A stretch of 64,000 nt of DNA from Corynebacterium sp. ACRPS (GCF_022346005.1 NZ_JAKRMY010000001.1:124001-188000), one strand, 5' to 3'. Shown: positions 18,036-27,909, counted from the stretch's first letter. Translations and numbers: made by a program. The notes: generated from the sequence alone by a model not told the origin.

Positions 18036-19205
18036 ATGCAGTATTCGGCAATGAAGACCATAGGGACCGTCGCCAAGCGCGAGATGGCGGTTGCCCTTAA
18101 GACCAAATCCGTTGTCATCATGATGCTGCTGCTTATCATTGGTGCCATCGCCACCCCTATCATCATTGACTTGCTGTCCGGTGGTGACGATGAACCAGAT
18201 TCCGTCGCCGTGGTGGGCCTGGAGGCAGACGCATTCGCTGATTCCGGACTGGAGACGCAGGCCGCAGATGACCGGGATAGCGCGGTGCAGCTTATCGATG
18301 ACGGCGACGTCGACGCCGCCCTCGTGCCCGCCGACGACGAGGGGTGGGAGCTTTTGGCCAACGGCACCGTCTCCACCACGATCTCCACCACGGTCAATCA
18401 AGTGGTCGCGGCGCAGGCGCAGGCAGAGGCACTAGATACGCTGAATATTGATGCCCAAGACCTTGCCGACGCCACCCCATCGACCAAGGTGACCGCGGTA
18501 GATCTGGAAACAGATGAGGCCTCCGAAGAACAGATGGGCAATGTTGCCATCGTCCTTATCGCCGCCATCGTGGTGGTCTTTTCCATCATGACCTTCGCAG
18601 GGCTCATCGGCGGCCGCGTTACCGAAGAGAAGTCTTCGCGCGTGGTCGAAATAATCCTTTCCACGGTGCGCCCGGTGGATTTCTTGGCAGGCAAGGTCAT
18701 TGGCAATACCATCATCGGGCTGCTCGGCACCTTCCTCATCTTGGCCGGCGGCGTGGCTTCCCTGGCATTTACTGGCGCAGCAAGCGAAATCCAGCTCGAC
18801 TATGGTCTAATCGCTGCCCTGCTCGTCGGGGAAATCCTCGGTCTCTTATTCTTCGGCAGCCTCTATGCCGCAGCCGGCTCCATGGTGCAGCGCACCGAGG
18901 ATCTGCAATCGACGCAGATGCCCATCCTGCTCATCGTCTTTGCCACCATGTATGTCCCCATGTTTGGCTGGACCAACTTGGATGCCACCTGGATGCAGGT
19001 CATGGGCTGGGTGCCGCCGGTCTCCATGTTGGTCGCTCCCCTCCAAGTTGCTGGCGGCAATATGAGCTGGCTAGGCTTGGCGGGAAGCTATGCGGTCCTC
19101 GCTGTAGTTACCGCGCTGATCCTCATCGTTGTCGCGCGCATCTACCGCCGTGCCATCTTGAATAACGGCAAGAAGATGACCTGGCGCCAGGTGCTCAAGA
19201 AATAA
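18036..19205 (+). CDS. ABC-2 type permease, NatB-like
   Basis: The 389-residue membrane protein has one N-terminal segment (VIMMLLLIIGAIATPIII), a large extracytoplasmic domain of about 130 residues, and five C-terminal membrane segments beginning VAIVLIAAIVVVFSIMTF. The cytoplasmic motif GRVTEEKSSRVVEIILSTV is the hallmark of NatB-type ABC-2 permeases. It works with the ATPase encoded just upstream. A strong terminator follows. Confidence 0.88.
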   Translation: MQYSAMKTIGTVAKREMAVALKTKSVVIMMLLLIIGAIATPIIIDLLSGGDDEPDSVAVVGLEADAFADSGLETQAADDRDSAVQLIDDGDVDAALVPADDEGWELLANGTVSTTISTTVNQVVAAQAQAEALDTLNIDAQDLADATPSTKVTAVDLETDEASEEQMGNVAIVLIAAIVVVFSIMTFAGLIGGRVTEEKSSRVVEIILSTVRPVDFLAGKVIGNTIIGLLGTFLILAGGVASLAFTGAASEIQLDYGLIAALLVGEILGLLFFGSLYAAAGSMVQRTEDLQSTQMPILLIVFATMYVPMFGWTNLDATWMQVMGWVPPVSMLVAPLQVAGGNMSWLGLAGSYAVLAVVTALILIVVARIYRRAILNNGKKMTWRQVLKK

Positions 19206-19209
19206 AAAT

Positions 19210-19248
19210 AAATCCGGCCTCCCACTTTCCAAGGGAGGCCGGATTTTT
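19210..19248. terminator. Bidirectional terminator between natB-like and small membrane gene
   Basis: AATCCGGCCTCCC pairs with GGGAGGCCGGATT around a 9-nt loop, with A-rich sequence before and TTTTT after, so it can serve both convergent genes. Confidence 0.88.
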
Positions 19249-19261
19249 CTATTGCGCCGAA

Positions 19262-19465
19262 TTACTCAACGATGAATTCGTTGGTGATCGGCTGGGTGAT
19301 ATCCAGGGTGCCGTGCTCGATGTAGTACATGCCAAAGAACATGGCGCCGAGCAGCACTACGGACAGCAGCATGCAGGGAATCCACTGGACAAAAACGGAA
19401 ACCCAGCCCTCGGATTGCTGGCGGGCCGCTGCCTCGCGTTGTTCTTGAGCCTCGCGCTCGTTCAT
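19262..19465 (-). CDS. Small single-pass membrane protein, unknown function
   Basis: The product is 67 residues from an ATG at 19465, preceded by GAGAGG about 10 nt upstream; an upstream in-frame GTG at 19483 overlaps that site. An N-terminal charged helix (NEREAQEQREAAARQQ) leads to one hydrophobic segment (IPCMLLSVVLLGAMFFGMYY) and a short C-terminal tail. No family is recognised. It lies downstream of the SNF2-to-MarR gene set in the same direction, with about 70 bp between. Confidence 0.6.
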   Translation of the reverse strand: MNEREAQEQREAAARQQSEGWVSVFVQWIPCMLLSVVLLGAMFFGMYYIEHGTLDITQPITNEFIVE

Positions 19466-19537
19466 AATGATAAAACCTCTCACTTCACCGAAGATTAACT
19501 AAAAGTATCTTAACAGTTTATGGTCTCCGCGGTGGCA

Positions 19538-19837
19538 TTAGATCCCCGGATCTTCATCATTTAATAAAGCCTCGAGGAATGCCTCGCGGTCCGCGAACAT
19601 TTTCTCGATATCCTCTTCCGCGCCCACGATCCAGGCATTGGCATCCTCATCAAAGGTCACCGCGGAATCGGGATAGGTTTCCAGGGCTTCCTCCATCGCA
19701 GCAAGCTGATCGGCATCGGCACGGTCCTCAGCAAAAGCCTCTGGATCGCCAATACGCTGGCCCAGCTCACCCAAGGCCGTCAAGCCATACGTTTTATGCT
19801 GCTTTTTCGGGTACTCGAAAAGTTCTTGGCCCATCAT
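19538..19837 (-). CDS. Small acidic protein downstream of MarR regulator, unknown function
   Basis: About 99 residues, rich in Asp and Glu, with no membrane segment or recognised motif. The GGAGGA that would serve as ribosome-binding site is inside the 3' end of the marR gene; the ATG at 19837 is preferred, although an in-frame ATG at 19858 overlaps marR by 14 bp. It is the last member of the co-directional set that includes the SMC-like ATPase and SNF2 helicase. Confidence 0.6.
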   Translation of the reverse strand: MMGQELFEYPKKQHKTYGLTALGELGQRIGDPEAFAEDRADADQLAAMEEALETYPDSAVTFDEDANAWIVGAEEDIEKMFADREAFLEALLNDEDPGI

Positions 19838-19844
19838 GGCGGTA

Positions 19845-20351
19845 TTATTTTCCTCCATTCAATAAAGAATCCGGGACGAATCCCGAATAGCCGGGGATAT
19901 TATTGACCTGCAATACCCCATGGAAAAAGCGCTTGAGCGCGGGAACGTCATCCTCGTGGAGGTGGTCGAAGACCAACCGCCGGACGGATTCCACGTGCTC
20001 GGGGGCCGCGCGCTCGAGGTGGTGGAGCCCAGCCTCCGTGATGTGCACGTTGACCCCGCGGCCATCATCGGTGGTCTTTTCCTTGACCAAGAGCCCGCGC
20101 TTTTCCATGCGCGTGACCTGGTGGGAGGCGCGCGAGCGATCCCAGGCCAGTTCCGTGCACAGGTCGCGCAGGCGCAGGTGCTGATCTGGGGCTTCCGAAA
20201 GGGATGCCAAGACCGCGAATTCCGAGACGGAAATCTCCCCGCCCGCCTTAAGGGTCTCGTCCATGCCCCTATCTATCTTGCGGGTCGCAGCCAATAATAG
20301 GCGCCATAGCTCCTGTTCATCATCGTTTAACCAGCGGGTTTGTTCAGACAT
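19845..20351 (-). CDS. MarR-family transcriptional regulator
   Basis: The 168-residue protein carries a MarR winged HTH: ISVSEFAVLASLSEAPD, then LRLRDLCTELAWDRSRASHQ as recognition helix region, and the wing KTTDDGRGVNVHITEAG. It starts 5 bp after the SMC-like gene, so it is probably cotranscribed with the nuclease/ATPase genes. Members of this subgroup usually repress their own operon or neighbouring exporters; the ligand is unknown. Confidence 0.85.
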   Translation of the reverse strand: MSEQTRWLNDDEQELWRLLLAATRKIDRGMDETLKAGGEISVSEFAVLASLSEAPDQHLRLRDLCTELAWDRSRASHQVTRMEKRGLLVKEKTTDDGRGVNVHITEAGLHHLERAAPEHVESVRRLVFDHLHEDDVPALKRFFHGVLQVNNIPGYSGFVPDSLLNGGK

Positions 20352-20356
20352 AAGGA

Positions 20357-22942
20357 CTAGATTACCCCCTTCAGCATGGCGATGTCGCGCTCGCTGCGCC
20401 CGAGCACCCGCGAATAGCGCTGCGGCATGCAGGTAAAGACCAAAACCTGGTTCTCGCGGCCCACCTGTGAGAACAAGGTGGACATGAGTTGCAGGCGGTG
20501 GGCGTCGGTGGAGCCTAGCGCATCATCGACGATGACCGGCACGGTTTCCTCCCCCGCCACCAAGCGCGCGATGGCAAAGCGGGTAAGGATGGCCAGCTGC
20601 TCGCGCGCGCCGCCAGACAGGCTGGTCATGGCCACCGTTTCATTATCGCGGGTGCGCGCGGTAACAGAGAGATCGTCCGCCAATTCAAAGCTGATATCCC
20701 CGCCGTAAATAGTGCGGGCCAGCTGGGCGAGCGCCGCCACGAAGGGCTCGGCATAGCGCTGGCGCGCGGCATCGCGGTGCTTGAGCAGCAACTCGCGCAG
20801 GTAGCGTGCCGCCAGCGCGCGCTTTTCCACGCTTTCTAGCACCGCCTGCGCCATTTCTGCTTCCGCTTGCGCCTGCTGCTCGCGCTCTGCCGCGCCGGAG
20901 TGATAATTAATTTCACTCGACAGCTTGCCCAGCTCCACCTTGGTATCTTGCACCTGGTTCTGCAGGTACTCTAGGTGCGATTGCGCACCCTCCACCAAGC
21001 TCTGAGCGGTGGCCAGGTCCACGGCCTCCATCTCAGATAGCTGTTCCTGCAGCCGGGTCACCAGCGCACCCAACCGCTCCGCTTCTTCTGCCAAGCCGGC
21101 ATCGGAAGTTTTCTCCCGCGCTTCGGCCAGCTCGCGCTCGGCGCGCTCGGCCTTCTCGTTGGCGGCCTCAAGCTCGGCTTCTAAGCGCACCACGTCGTGG
21201 GCGATGCGGCTATCGCGGAAGGGAATAAGCTCGCGGTCGAGGGCATCGACAAGCTCGCGCGCCTCTTCCTCCGCCTCCTCCGCAGCGGATAAATCCTTGG
21301 CAGGGGCATCATCGAGGCCGGCGACCTTCTCCTTGAGCGCCGCGTGTTGGGCGCGCAGTTCACCTAAATCATCCGGCCCCAACTCGCTTTCGAGCTTGCG
21401 CGTTGCCACATCCAAGGCGGCATTCTGCTCGCTGTGCGCCTCGTGCAGGTTCTCTGCGGCGGCGATGGATTCCACGCCGGTGGCATCGAAAAGCTCCTGC
21501 AAACGCGCCTCGGCCTGATCCACCTCGCGCTGGGTCTTATCGGAAGAGTACGCGCCAGCCACGAAGCGGGCGGTGATATCGCCGATGGTGATCTCGCGGC
21601 CATCGACAAGCTCAATTGCGGGCTGCTTGCCGATGTCCACCTGCGTCCCATCCACCCCAATCTCCGCGCCCTCAGGCCCGGAAAATTCCACCTTAGCGGC
21701 GGTGGCATCGTGCAGGCGCTTGGCCAGCGACAGATCGGCATCCGCCTTGCGGAGTTCCTCGACATCCGCGGCGGTCATCTCGCGCCCGCGCTGGGCTATC
21801 TCCGTTTGGGCCTTCTCCACGCCACGTACCAATTCTTCTACCTTGAGCAGGCGTTTATCCAGGCGCTTAAAGGTCTCCTTGTCCTGATACGCCCGCGCCT
21901 GTTTGAGCGTTGCGCGCGCGGTGGCGTAGTCCTCCTTCGCGGTGGACAGTTTCTTTTCCACCGCTTCTTTCTTCTCGTTTTCCTCTGCGGCCTTCTCGCG
22001 GGCGGCCGCGAGCTTATCCGAGGCGCTCGCCTGCGCCGTGCCAGCGGCCTCGAGCGCCTCTGCCATCTCCCGGCGCTGGGTTTGCGCATCCTTCGCGCGT
22101 TGGAAATCCTCCTTGGCGCGGGTGAGCTCGGCCTTGTGTGCATCCACCTGGTGCTGGGCCTTCACGGCCTCGTCCGCGGCGGACTGTTTCTCTGCGAGAT
22201 CCTTGCGGGCAGCGGGAAGCTGCGCTTCCGCCTCTTCTTGCTGGTGTTCCAGGTGCTCGTAGCGCTCCACCACGGAATCGAGCCCGCGCACCGCAGCGGT
22301 TGCTTCCTCCAGCTCTTGCTCGGCACGCTCCAAGGTCTCCTGGGCCTTCTTGTATTCGCCAGCCGGTTTGCCCCACCTTGCTCCGTAGTAGCGCTTATAT
22401 TCCCTATCTACCTTGCCCAAAAGTTGGGAGTCGTCGCCGGATACCTCGTCTTCAGCCAAGCCGGACTCCTGCTCGAGGGCCTGCGTCAACGTGGGAATGC
22501 CCGCTGCGGAGATGGCGTCATTGGAGTCATCCTGGCGCATAAAGAGGACATCGAGAAGCTGGCGGTCCAGGTTCTCGCTTAAGATCTGATCCAGCTCATC
22601 ATCGGCCTGGCGGCCGGTATACTGCGCGTGGCGCGGGGACGAGATGGCCAATTCACTGTACTTCTTCTTCAGCCAGCGCTTGGCAATGCGAAAGCGGTAC
22701 TCCCCCACTGATATATCCGCGATGACCTCCGGTGAAACGTCCTTGCCTACCGGCTGCAAGTCCTTTGTAGCTTTCGTCCATGTGTGTTTTTCCGTCAGCA
22801 CCACATCGAGGGCCTCCACGATGGTGGACTTACCGGCCTCGTTCTCGCCGTGGATGACCACCACCCCGGTTTCTGGAAGGTCATCTAAAACCAGGTGCTC
22901 GATGCCGCGAACATTTTTAATCTCTAAGCTGTGGATGCGCAT
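20357..22942 (-). CDS. SMC/Rad50-like ATPase, YhaN/SbcC type
   Basis: The 861-residue protein has an N-terminal Walker A GENEAGKST (32-40), a long central coiled coil rich in Ala, Glu and Lys, and a C-terminal ABC half with TSLSGGAREQLAI as signature and VPVIVDDALGSTD as Walker B. I see no CxxC zinc hook in the coil, so it is closer to the YhaN type than to classical SbcC. It starts 5 bp after the SbcD-like nuclease gene; the two should form a DNA end-processing complex. Confidence 0.88.
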   Translation of the reverse strand: MRIHSLEIKNVRGIEHLVLDDLPETGVVVIHGENEAGKSTIVEALDVVLTEKHTWTKATKDLQPVGKDVSPEVIADISVGEYRFRIAKRWLKKKYSELAISSPRHAQYTGRQADDELDQILSENLDRQLLDVLFMRQDDSNDAISAAGIPTLTQALEQESGLAEDEVSGDDSQLLGKVDREYKRYYGARWGKPAGEYKKAQETLERAEQELEEATAAVRGLDSVVERYEHLEHQQEEAEAQLPAARKDLAEKQSAADEAVKAQHQVDAHKAELTRAKEDFQRAKDAQTQRREMAEALEAAGTAQASASDKLAAAREKAAEENEKKEAVEKKLSTAKEDYATARATLKQARAYQDKETFKRLDKRLLKVEELVRGVEKAQTEIAQRGREMTAADVEELRKADADLSLAKRLHDATAAKVEFSGPEGAEIGVDGTQVDIGKQPAIELVDGREITIGDITARFVAGAYSSDKTQREVDQAEARLQELFDATGVESIAAAENLHEAHSEQNAALDVATRKLESELGPDDLGELRAQHAALKEKVAGLDDAPAKDLSAAEEAEEEARELVDALDRELIPFRDSRIAHDVVRLEAELEAANEKAERAERELAEAREKTSDAGLAEEAERLGALVTRLQEQLSEMEAVDLATAQSLVEGAQSHLEYLQNQVQDTKVELGKLSSEINYHSGAAEREQQAQAEAEMAQAVLESVEKRALAARYLRELLLKHRDAARQRYAEPFVAALAQLARTIYGGDISFELADDLSVTARTRDNETVAMTSLSGGAREQLAILTRFAIARLVAGEETVPVIVDDALGSTDAHRLQLMSTLFSQVGRENQVLVFTCMPQRYSRVLGRSERDIAMLKGVI

Positions 22943-22947
22943 GTGGT

Positions 22948-24063
22948 TTATCCTTCCAGGCGAAATAGCAGGTTGGCGGCGTCGCGGGCCACCGGATCCT
23001 CGCGGTTATCCAGCAGCTCCTGCAGGGCGTCGGCGGCATAGCCGGAAATATCCAGGTTGGCTAGTTCGTCTTCGCTCGGTTCCAAGAACAGGTACATGGT
23101 CCGCTCGCGCGGGCGCAGCGAGGCGAAGACCGCCTCCAACTCATCCAGCCCGCGCTGCAGCCGGGCGTGCGCCGCAATACCGAGGGTCCCCTGCAGGCTG
23201 TATTTAATCGCCGTGCGCACCTTATCCGGGTACTCCTCCAGGCTGCGCAGGAAGCGCTCGACGTCCTCGGTGGAATTGACGGAGGCATCGAGGGCTTCAA
23301 AAGTCCAGCGCCCGATGCTGCGCTTATCGATGTCTATGTCCTCCCCCTCAATCCTTACCACCAGCGCATTCCCGGAATCGGCCTCGCCGCCACCGGTGGA
23401 GCATTCCTTAAAGTCCGTAGTCTCCGGGCTGCCAGAGAACCAGACGCGGCCGGTCTTTCCCAGGCTGGCCGTCGAGTGGGTATCGCCCAGCGCCAAGTAA
23501 TCGATCACCCCGCGCTCCAAGCACTGCTCTACGAATTCCAGGTCGATGGTATCGGCATCTCCCCCGCTAGAGCGCGAATCCACCTGGCCATGGCCCACGG
23601 CAATTCGGATTCCTTCCGTGGGTTCAAGCGGCTCCAACGCCTGGCGCACCAAATCGTGGTTGGCGCGCTTAGACAGGTACGGCGCGCCCACCAATTCCAC
23701 GCCCTTGCCCACCTCGATGGGCTCTGAATCCGCGATGACGTGCACATTATCTGCGCTGGTACGATAAAATACCGAGTCCGCGACCAGCGGATCGTGGTTT
23801 CCCGGCAGCACATATACAGGCACGGGCAAGCGCTTAAACATCTCGGTGGCACGCGCCAAGATTTCCCGGGAGAGCGCATTGTGTTCAAATACATCGCCCG
23901 CAACGACGATGAACTGCGCGCCAACCTCCTCCGCGAGCTGGCCTAGGTGCATGATGGCGGACTCGCGGTCATCGTTGAAACGACCTTGCGCCTCCCCCTT
24001 TAAGAACCAGCGGGTCATTCCCAGCTGGAAGTCGGACGTGTGGATAAAGGTCGTTGCAGTCAT
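22948..24063 (-). CDS. SbcD/Mre11/YhaO-like DNA exonuclease subunit
   Basis: The 371-residue metallophosphoesterase shows the family's metal-binding motifs in order: FIHTSDFQLG (residues 7-15), VVAGDVFEHNAL, LPGNHDPL and later VGHGQV, with a further YLALGDTHS. The nuclease partner of the SMC-like ATPase encoded 5 bp downstream, it would process DNA ends or hairpins during repair. It sits directly after the SWIM gene (2-bp gap), so all are probably one transcript. Confidence 0.9.
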   Translation of the reverse strand: MTATTFIHTSDFQLGMTRWFLKGEAQGRFNDDRESAIMHLGQLAEEVGAQFIVVAGDVFEHNALSREILARATEMFKRLPVPVYVLPGNHDPLVADSVFYRTSADNVHVIADSEPIEVGKGVELVGAPYLSKRANHDLVRQALEPLEPTEGIRIAVGHGQVDSRSSGGDADTIDLEFVEQCLERGVIDYLALGDTHSTASLGKTGRVWFSGSPETTDFKECSTGGGEADSGNALVVRIEGEDIDIDKRSIGRWTFEALDASVNSTEDVERFLRSLEEYPDKVRTAIKYSLQGTLGIAAHARLQRGLDELEAVFASLRPRERTMYLFLEPSEDELANLDISGYAADALQELLDNREDPVARDAANLLFRLEG

Positions 24064-24065
24064 AA

Positions 24066-24887
24066 TCAGTGCGTTAAGTGGTAGTAGAGGTCTTCAATAT
24101 CGGACACGGCGCGCAAGAGATCAATATTGGTATGCGATACGGCTCGAAGGGCCTTGCGCAAGAGGTCAGGATCGGAATCTTCCAATGCTGGGGCCACCTT
24201 GGGGTGCGGCAGCTTAGGCATCTCGCGGCCATTCCAGAACACGTCGTTCTTTTCTTCCGCGGATAAATCGCTGGCGCCAAAGCTTTCACGGGAGATCTGC
24301 TGCGATTGCTCCATGACGGCCTTTTCCAAACGCGCAAAATCCAGCCCGCGCATATTGAAAATCACGGCTGGATCCGCATCCGCGCGGGTGGCGAGCCTAT
24401 CTCCCACCGCCACAATGTGCTTGCAGGTATAGGCGGAATCCGGGCACGTGCAGGATAGACGCAGTTCTTCGGCCTCGCTGGCAAAAAGCGTATCCAGCGC
24501 TTCCTCAGATAACAGGCCCTTGCGCGCATTCGCTACGGAATTAGGGGTGCGCGCGAATTGGCCGGCGAGTGCCGCAATATCGTCATTATCGCGGTACGGC
24601 AGCTGAATGAGTATGGAAAAAGGCTCGTTTTGGGAACCAGCCACGCGCCCATGGATGGCACCATTGCGGATCTCCAAACCAACGACGTGACCGCCTTCGG
24701 CGTACTGGCGCCCGCGGCTAATCCGCCCCCGGTCCGCATCATAGTTGGTAAAGGACGAAATCCGGGCGGCGGTCTTGGACAGCAGCCGCCCGCTGCGGTC
24801 GACATGGTTGACCTCGTCCGGGGTACTCACGCGCTTGCGGGTACCAAAGTTCGCGTAGATGACATTGTCATCGCCCTTAACGGCCAT
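24066..24887 (-). CDS. SWIM zinc-finger protein
   Basis: The 273-residue protein contains a SWIM zinc finger CxCx6CxH: C146, C148, C155 and H157 in LSCTCPDSAYTCKHIVA. Actinobacterial SWIM proteins of this size are nearly always encoded next to a SNF2-family helicase, as here (4-bp gap), and are thought to help it bind DNA or protein. An N-terminal charged region precedes a conserved-looking segment (RGRQYAEGGHVVGLEI). Confidence 0.9.
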   Translation of the reverse strand: MAVKGDDNVIYANFGTRKRVSTPDEVNHVDRSGRLLSKTAARISSFTNYDADRGRISRGRQYAEGGHVVGLEIRNGAIHGRVAGSQNEPFSILIQLPYRDNDDIAALAGQFARTPNSVANARKGLLSEEALDTLFASEAEELRLSCTCPDSAYTCKHIVAVGDRLATRADADPAVIFNMRGLDFARLEKAVMEQSQQISRESFGASDLSAEEKNDVFWNGREMPKLPHPKVAPALEDSDPDLLRKALRAVSHTNIDLLRAVSDIEDLYYHLTH

Positions 24888-24891
24888 CCGC

Positions 24892-27800
24892 TTACTCCTT
24901 TCCCCGGTAACTCATGAGCTCTGCCAGCTGGTCCGGCTCCAGTTCCGTGAGCCAGCCCTCGCCTTCGCCGACGACGGCGCCAGCCAGCTGCGTCTTGCCA
25001 TCCAAGATGTCTTGGATGGATTCTTCCAACGTGCCAGCCGTAATCATCTTATACACCTGCACGTTGCGGCGCTGACCAATGCGAAAGGCGCGGTCCGTGG
25101 CCTGGTTTTCCACCGCGGGGTTCCACCAGCGGTCCATGTGCACCACGATGGACGCCGCGGTTAGGTTCAGGCCCGTGCCGCCTGCCTTGAGCGAAAGGAT
25201 CATCGCCTGTGGGCCATCATCGGCCTGGAAGTCCTCCACCATCTGGTCGCGCTTATTCTTGGTCACCCCGCCGTGCAGGAAGGGAATCTCGTGGCCCAGT
25301 TGCCCGCTCAGGTAGGGCTGCAAGATATCACCGAAGGCCTTGTACTGGGTAAAGATCAGCAGGCGCTCGCCGGATTCGGTGGCGGCATCGACAATCCGCA
25401 TCAGCTCCTTCACCTTGCCCGAGCGGTGCTTGCCCTTGATAACCACCGGCGAATCGTCTCCCAAATAATGCGCCGGGTGATTGCAGATCTGCTTAATGCG
25501 CGTCAGGGAGGCCAAGACGATCCCGCGCTTGCTGATGCCCGTAGCATCCTCCAAGCTCTTCTTCACCTCATTGACCAGCGCCTTATACAAAGCCGCCTGC
25601 TCTGTAGTCATGGATACCGTAAGAATCTGCTCGGACTTTTCCGGCAGGTCATCGATGATATTGGGATCGGTCTTGACGCGGCGCAGGATAAGAGGTGCGG
25701 TCAGCGCGCGCAGGCGCTCGGACATCTCCTCATCATTATTGCGCTCGATGGCCTTGGCAAAATGATTGCGGAAAAAGGACGCCGTGCCCAAAATGCCTGG
25801 GTTGCAAAAGTCCAAGATGGACCGCATCTCGGACAGGCGGTTTTCTACCGGCGTACCGGTCAGCGCCACGCGGTGTTCAGACGGCAGCGATCGCACCGCC
25901 TTGGAGGAACGCGTGGCCGAGTTCTTAATGGCCTGCGCTTCATCAAGGACCACCCGCTGCCAGGACACCTCACCCAAGAGGTTGAAATCCCGGCTCACGG
26001 TGCCATAGGTAGTAATGACGAGATCTGCTTTTCCTGCGGCCTCGAGGAACTTCTCCCCGCTCGGCCGTCCCGCGCCGTGTTGCACCATGACCTCGAAATC
26101 CGGCACGAAGCGACGGGCCTCGCGAGCCCAGTTGCCCACCACGGAGGTGGGTGCGACGACCAAGGTAGGCCCGGTCTGTTCACCGCGTTCCTTCTCCACC
26201 GCCAAAAGGGACAGTAGTTGGAGTGTTTTGCCGAGCCCCATGTCATCGGCAAGCACGGCACCAATATCATTGCGCGACATCCAATACAGCCAGTCCACGC
26301 CAGTGCGCTGATACTCGCGCAGCTCCGCGTGGACGGCCTCCGGAATGTCCACGCGCTTCGGCGCAACCGTATCCATGCCGCCGAGCAACGCGGTATGCCA
26401 CGTGCTGCCAGTAAATTCGATGGGCTCCTGAGCCATCGACTCGAGCGCCAGCTCCCGCAGCTCCGCCACCGTGACCTGGTGCTCGCTCTTCTCGTTGAAC
26501 TCTGCTCGGCGACGCTCGACCTCTGCCATGAGCTGCTGCCAGCCCGGCTCACCTAGCTTCTTGGCCATCTCCGCCGAGGCCGCCAGCTGCTCGAGCTCCT
26601 TCTTGGCGCGCTCGCGGGACTTATCCGCCAGCTCCTCCATATAAAAAGAAACCTTGGACACGACCTGGGTATCGGCCATGACCCACTTGCCGCGCAGCTG
26701 AATGAGCCCGGACTTGGAATTGACCAGCTCATTCATCTCGGATTCGGTAAGTTCCACATCGCCCACGGACATGCGCCAGTTATAGTCCACCAGCTGGTTC
26801 ATACCGATGTGCTTCTTTGTCGCGGCCTCTGCCGGATCCCGTGCCTCGCGGGTTTCTAGCTTGGCCTTCGTATCCATCTGCGCCCACGATTTGGGCAGCA
26901 TGACGGTAATGCCCCGCCTCTTCAGCTCGGGTACCTCGTGCGCAATAAACTGCGTGAGCTGTTCCGTGTCCAGGTAGACGTCCCAATCGCCGTCGCCTGG
27001 CTGGGGCATTTGCGTGCTCTGGCCCAGGCTCGGCGCCGCGTGCAGGGCCTTGCGGTGGTTTTCGCGCAGCTTCTCGATGCTCGCCCGATCCAGCTCCTCC
27101 GCCAACACCGGCCGCGGCGAATCCGTTCCCGAGCGCACCCGCACCCGAATCGGCCACGCTGCATCCTCGGGGTCCTGTTCTTCAGGCTCCTCCACGATGT
27201 AGACGAGTTGGAGTTCCACCTGGTAAATGGAATTTTTCCATTCATTGAGCGCGCGCAGTAGTTGCGCGCGGCCGCGGCGAATGGGCGACGTCGTCAGTAG
27301 TGCACGGGCGAAGTCGTGCCACGGCATTGACCGGGGTTCATTGAGCAGCGGCTGCAATTCCCGGTTGGCAATCCAATGCGTCAGTTCATCCGCTAGGTCA
27401 TCTGAAAGGGCTCTATTATTTATATGGAGAATCCCGGGTGCCGCGGCCATCATCTCTGCGAGCCAACCGCGCTCGCCCAAACCTGAGGCCAACTGCCACA
27501 TGGGGAACCACTCGTTGGCCTGGTAGGCCAGCCGGAACGTCACCCTGCCCGCGCGGACAAACTTGCTCAGGCCGCTATATGCGTGAATGAGCCAGTGCAG
27601 ATCCGGCGCAATTGATGCCGGTGGATGATGATCCAGGTATTCCAGCTGGGCTAGGGCTTCTACCGCTTCTTCCGGGGCAAACATGGCCATGGGCACCATG
27701 AGCGAGACGTCCTTACCCTTTGGCGTCCGTAGTGATACTCGCGCCCGGTTCCGGAATGATTTCTTAGCCAAGATGGCATCAATAGCCTGCGGAAACGTCC

Positions 27801-27909
27801 CTTCTGGCACGGCCGAAGGCATAACAATCTTGTGCCCTTCTACCTGCTCAATCCATAGACCAAGCCCCGAGACCGGCAGCCAAAGGCCATGCACAAGGTA
27901 AGAAGCCAT
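24892..27909 (-). CDS. SNF2-family DNA translocase/helicase
   Basis: The product is about 1005 residues from the ATG at 27909 (MASYLVHGLW); an ATG four codons earlier is possible. The N-terminal half is the actinobacterial SNF2 accessory region; the motor follows with Walker A DDMGLGKTLQLL near residue 553, DEAQ box near 654, and the helicase C domain with LLIFTQYK and QATDRAFRIGQRRNVQVYK. Such enzymes remodel protein-DNA complexes or translocate on DNA; the substrate here is unknown. It is the promoter-proximal gene of the SWIM-nuclease-ATPase-MarR set. Confidence 0.92.
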   Translation of the reverse strand: MASYLVHGLWLPVSGLGLWIEQVEGHKIVMPSAVPEGTFPQAIDAILAKKSFRNRARVSLRTPKGKDVSLMVPMAMFAPEEAVEALAQLEYLDHHPPASIAPDLHWLIHAYSGLSKFVRAGRVTFRLAYQANEWFPMWQLASGLGERGWLAEMMAAAPGILHINNRALSDDLADELTHWIANRELQPLLNEPRSMPWHDFARALLTTSPIRRGRAQLLRALNEWKNSIYQVELQLVYIVEEPEEQDPEDAAWPIRVRVRSGTDSPRPVLAEELDRASIEKLRENHRKALHAAPSLGQSTQMPQPGDGDWDVYLDTEQLTQFIAHEVPELKRRGITVMLPKSWAQMDTKAKLETREARDPAEAATKKHIGMNQLVDYNWRMSVGDVELTESEMNELVNSKSGLIQLRGKWVMADTQVVSKVSFYMEELADKSRERAKKELEQLAASAEMAKKLGEPGWQQLMAEVERRRAEFNEKSEHQVTVAELRELALESMAQEPIEFTGSTWHTALLGGMDTVAPKRVDIPEAVHAELREYQRTGVDWLYWMSRNDIGAVLADDMGLGKTLQLLSLLAVEKERGEQTGPTLVVAPTSVVGNWAREARRFVPDFEVMVQHGAGRPSGEKFLEAAGKADLVITTYGTVSRDFNLLGEVSWQRVVLDEAQAIKNSATRSSKAVRSLPSEHRVALTGTPVENRLSEMRSILDFCNPGILGTASFFRNHFAKAIERNNDEEMSERLRALTAPLILRRVKTDPNIIDDLPEKSEQILTVSMTTEQAALYKALVNEVKKSLEDATGISKRGIVLASLTRIKQICNHPAHYLGDDSPVVIKGKHRSGKVKELMRIVDAATESGERLLIFTQYKAFGDILQPYLSGQLGHEIPFLHGGVTKNKRDQMVEDFQADDGPQAMILSLKAGGTGLNLTAASIVVHMDRWWNPAVENQATDRAFRIGQRRNVQVYKMITAGTLEESIQDILDGKTQLAGAVVGEGEGWLTELEPDQLAELMSYRGKE

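Noticed and set aside
21434..22582. Open frame of 382 codons opposite the SMC-like gene
   Set aside because: Its Leu/Gly/Arg-rich sequence mirrors the coiled-coil codons of the real gene.
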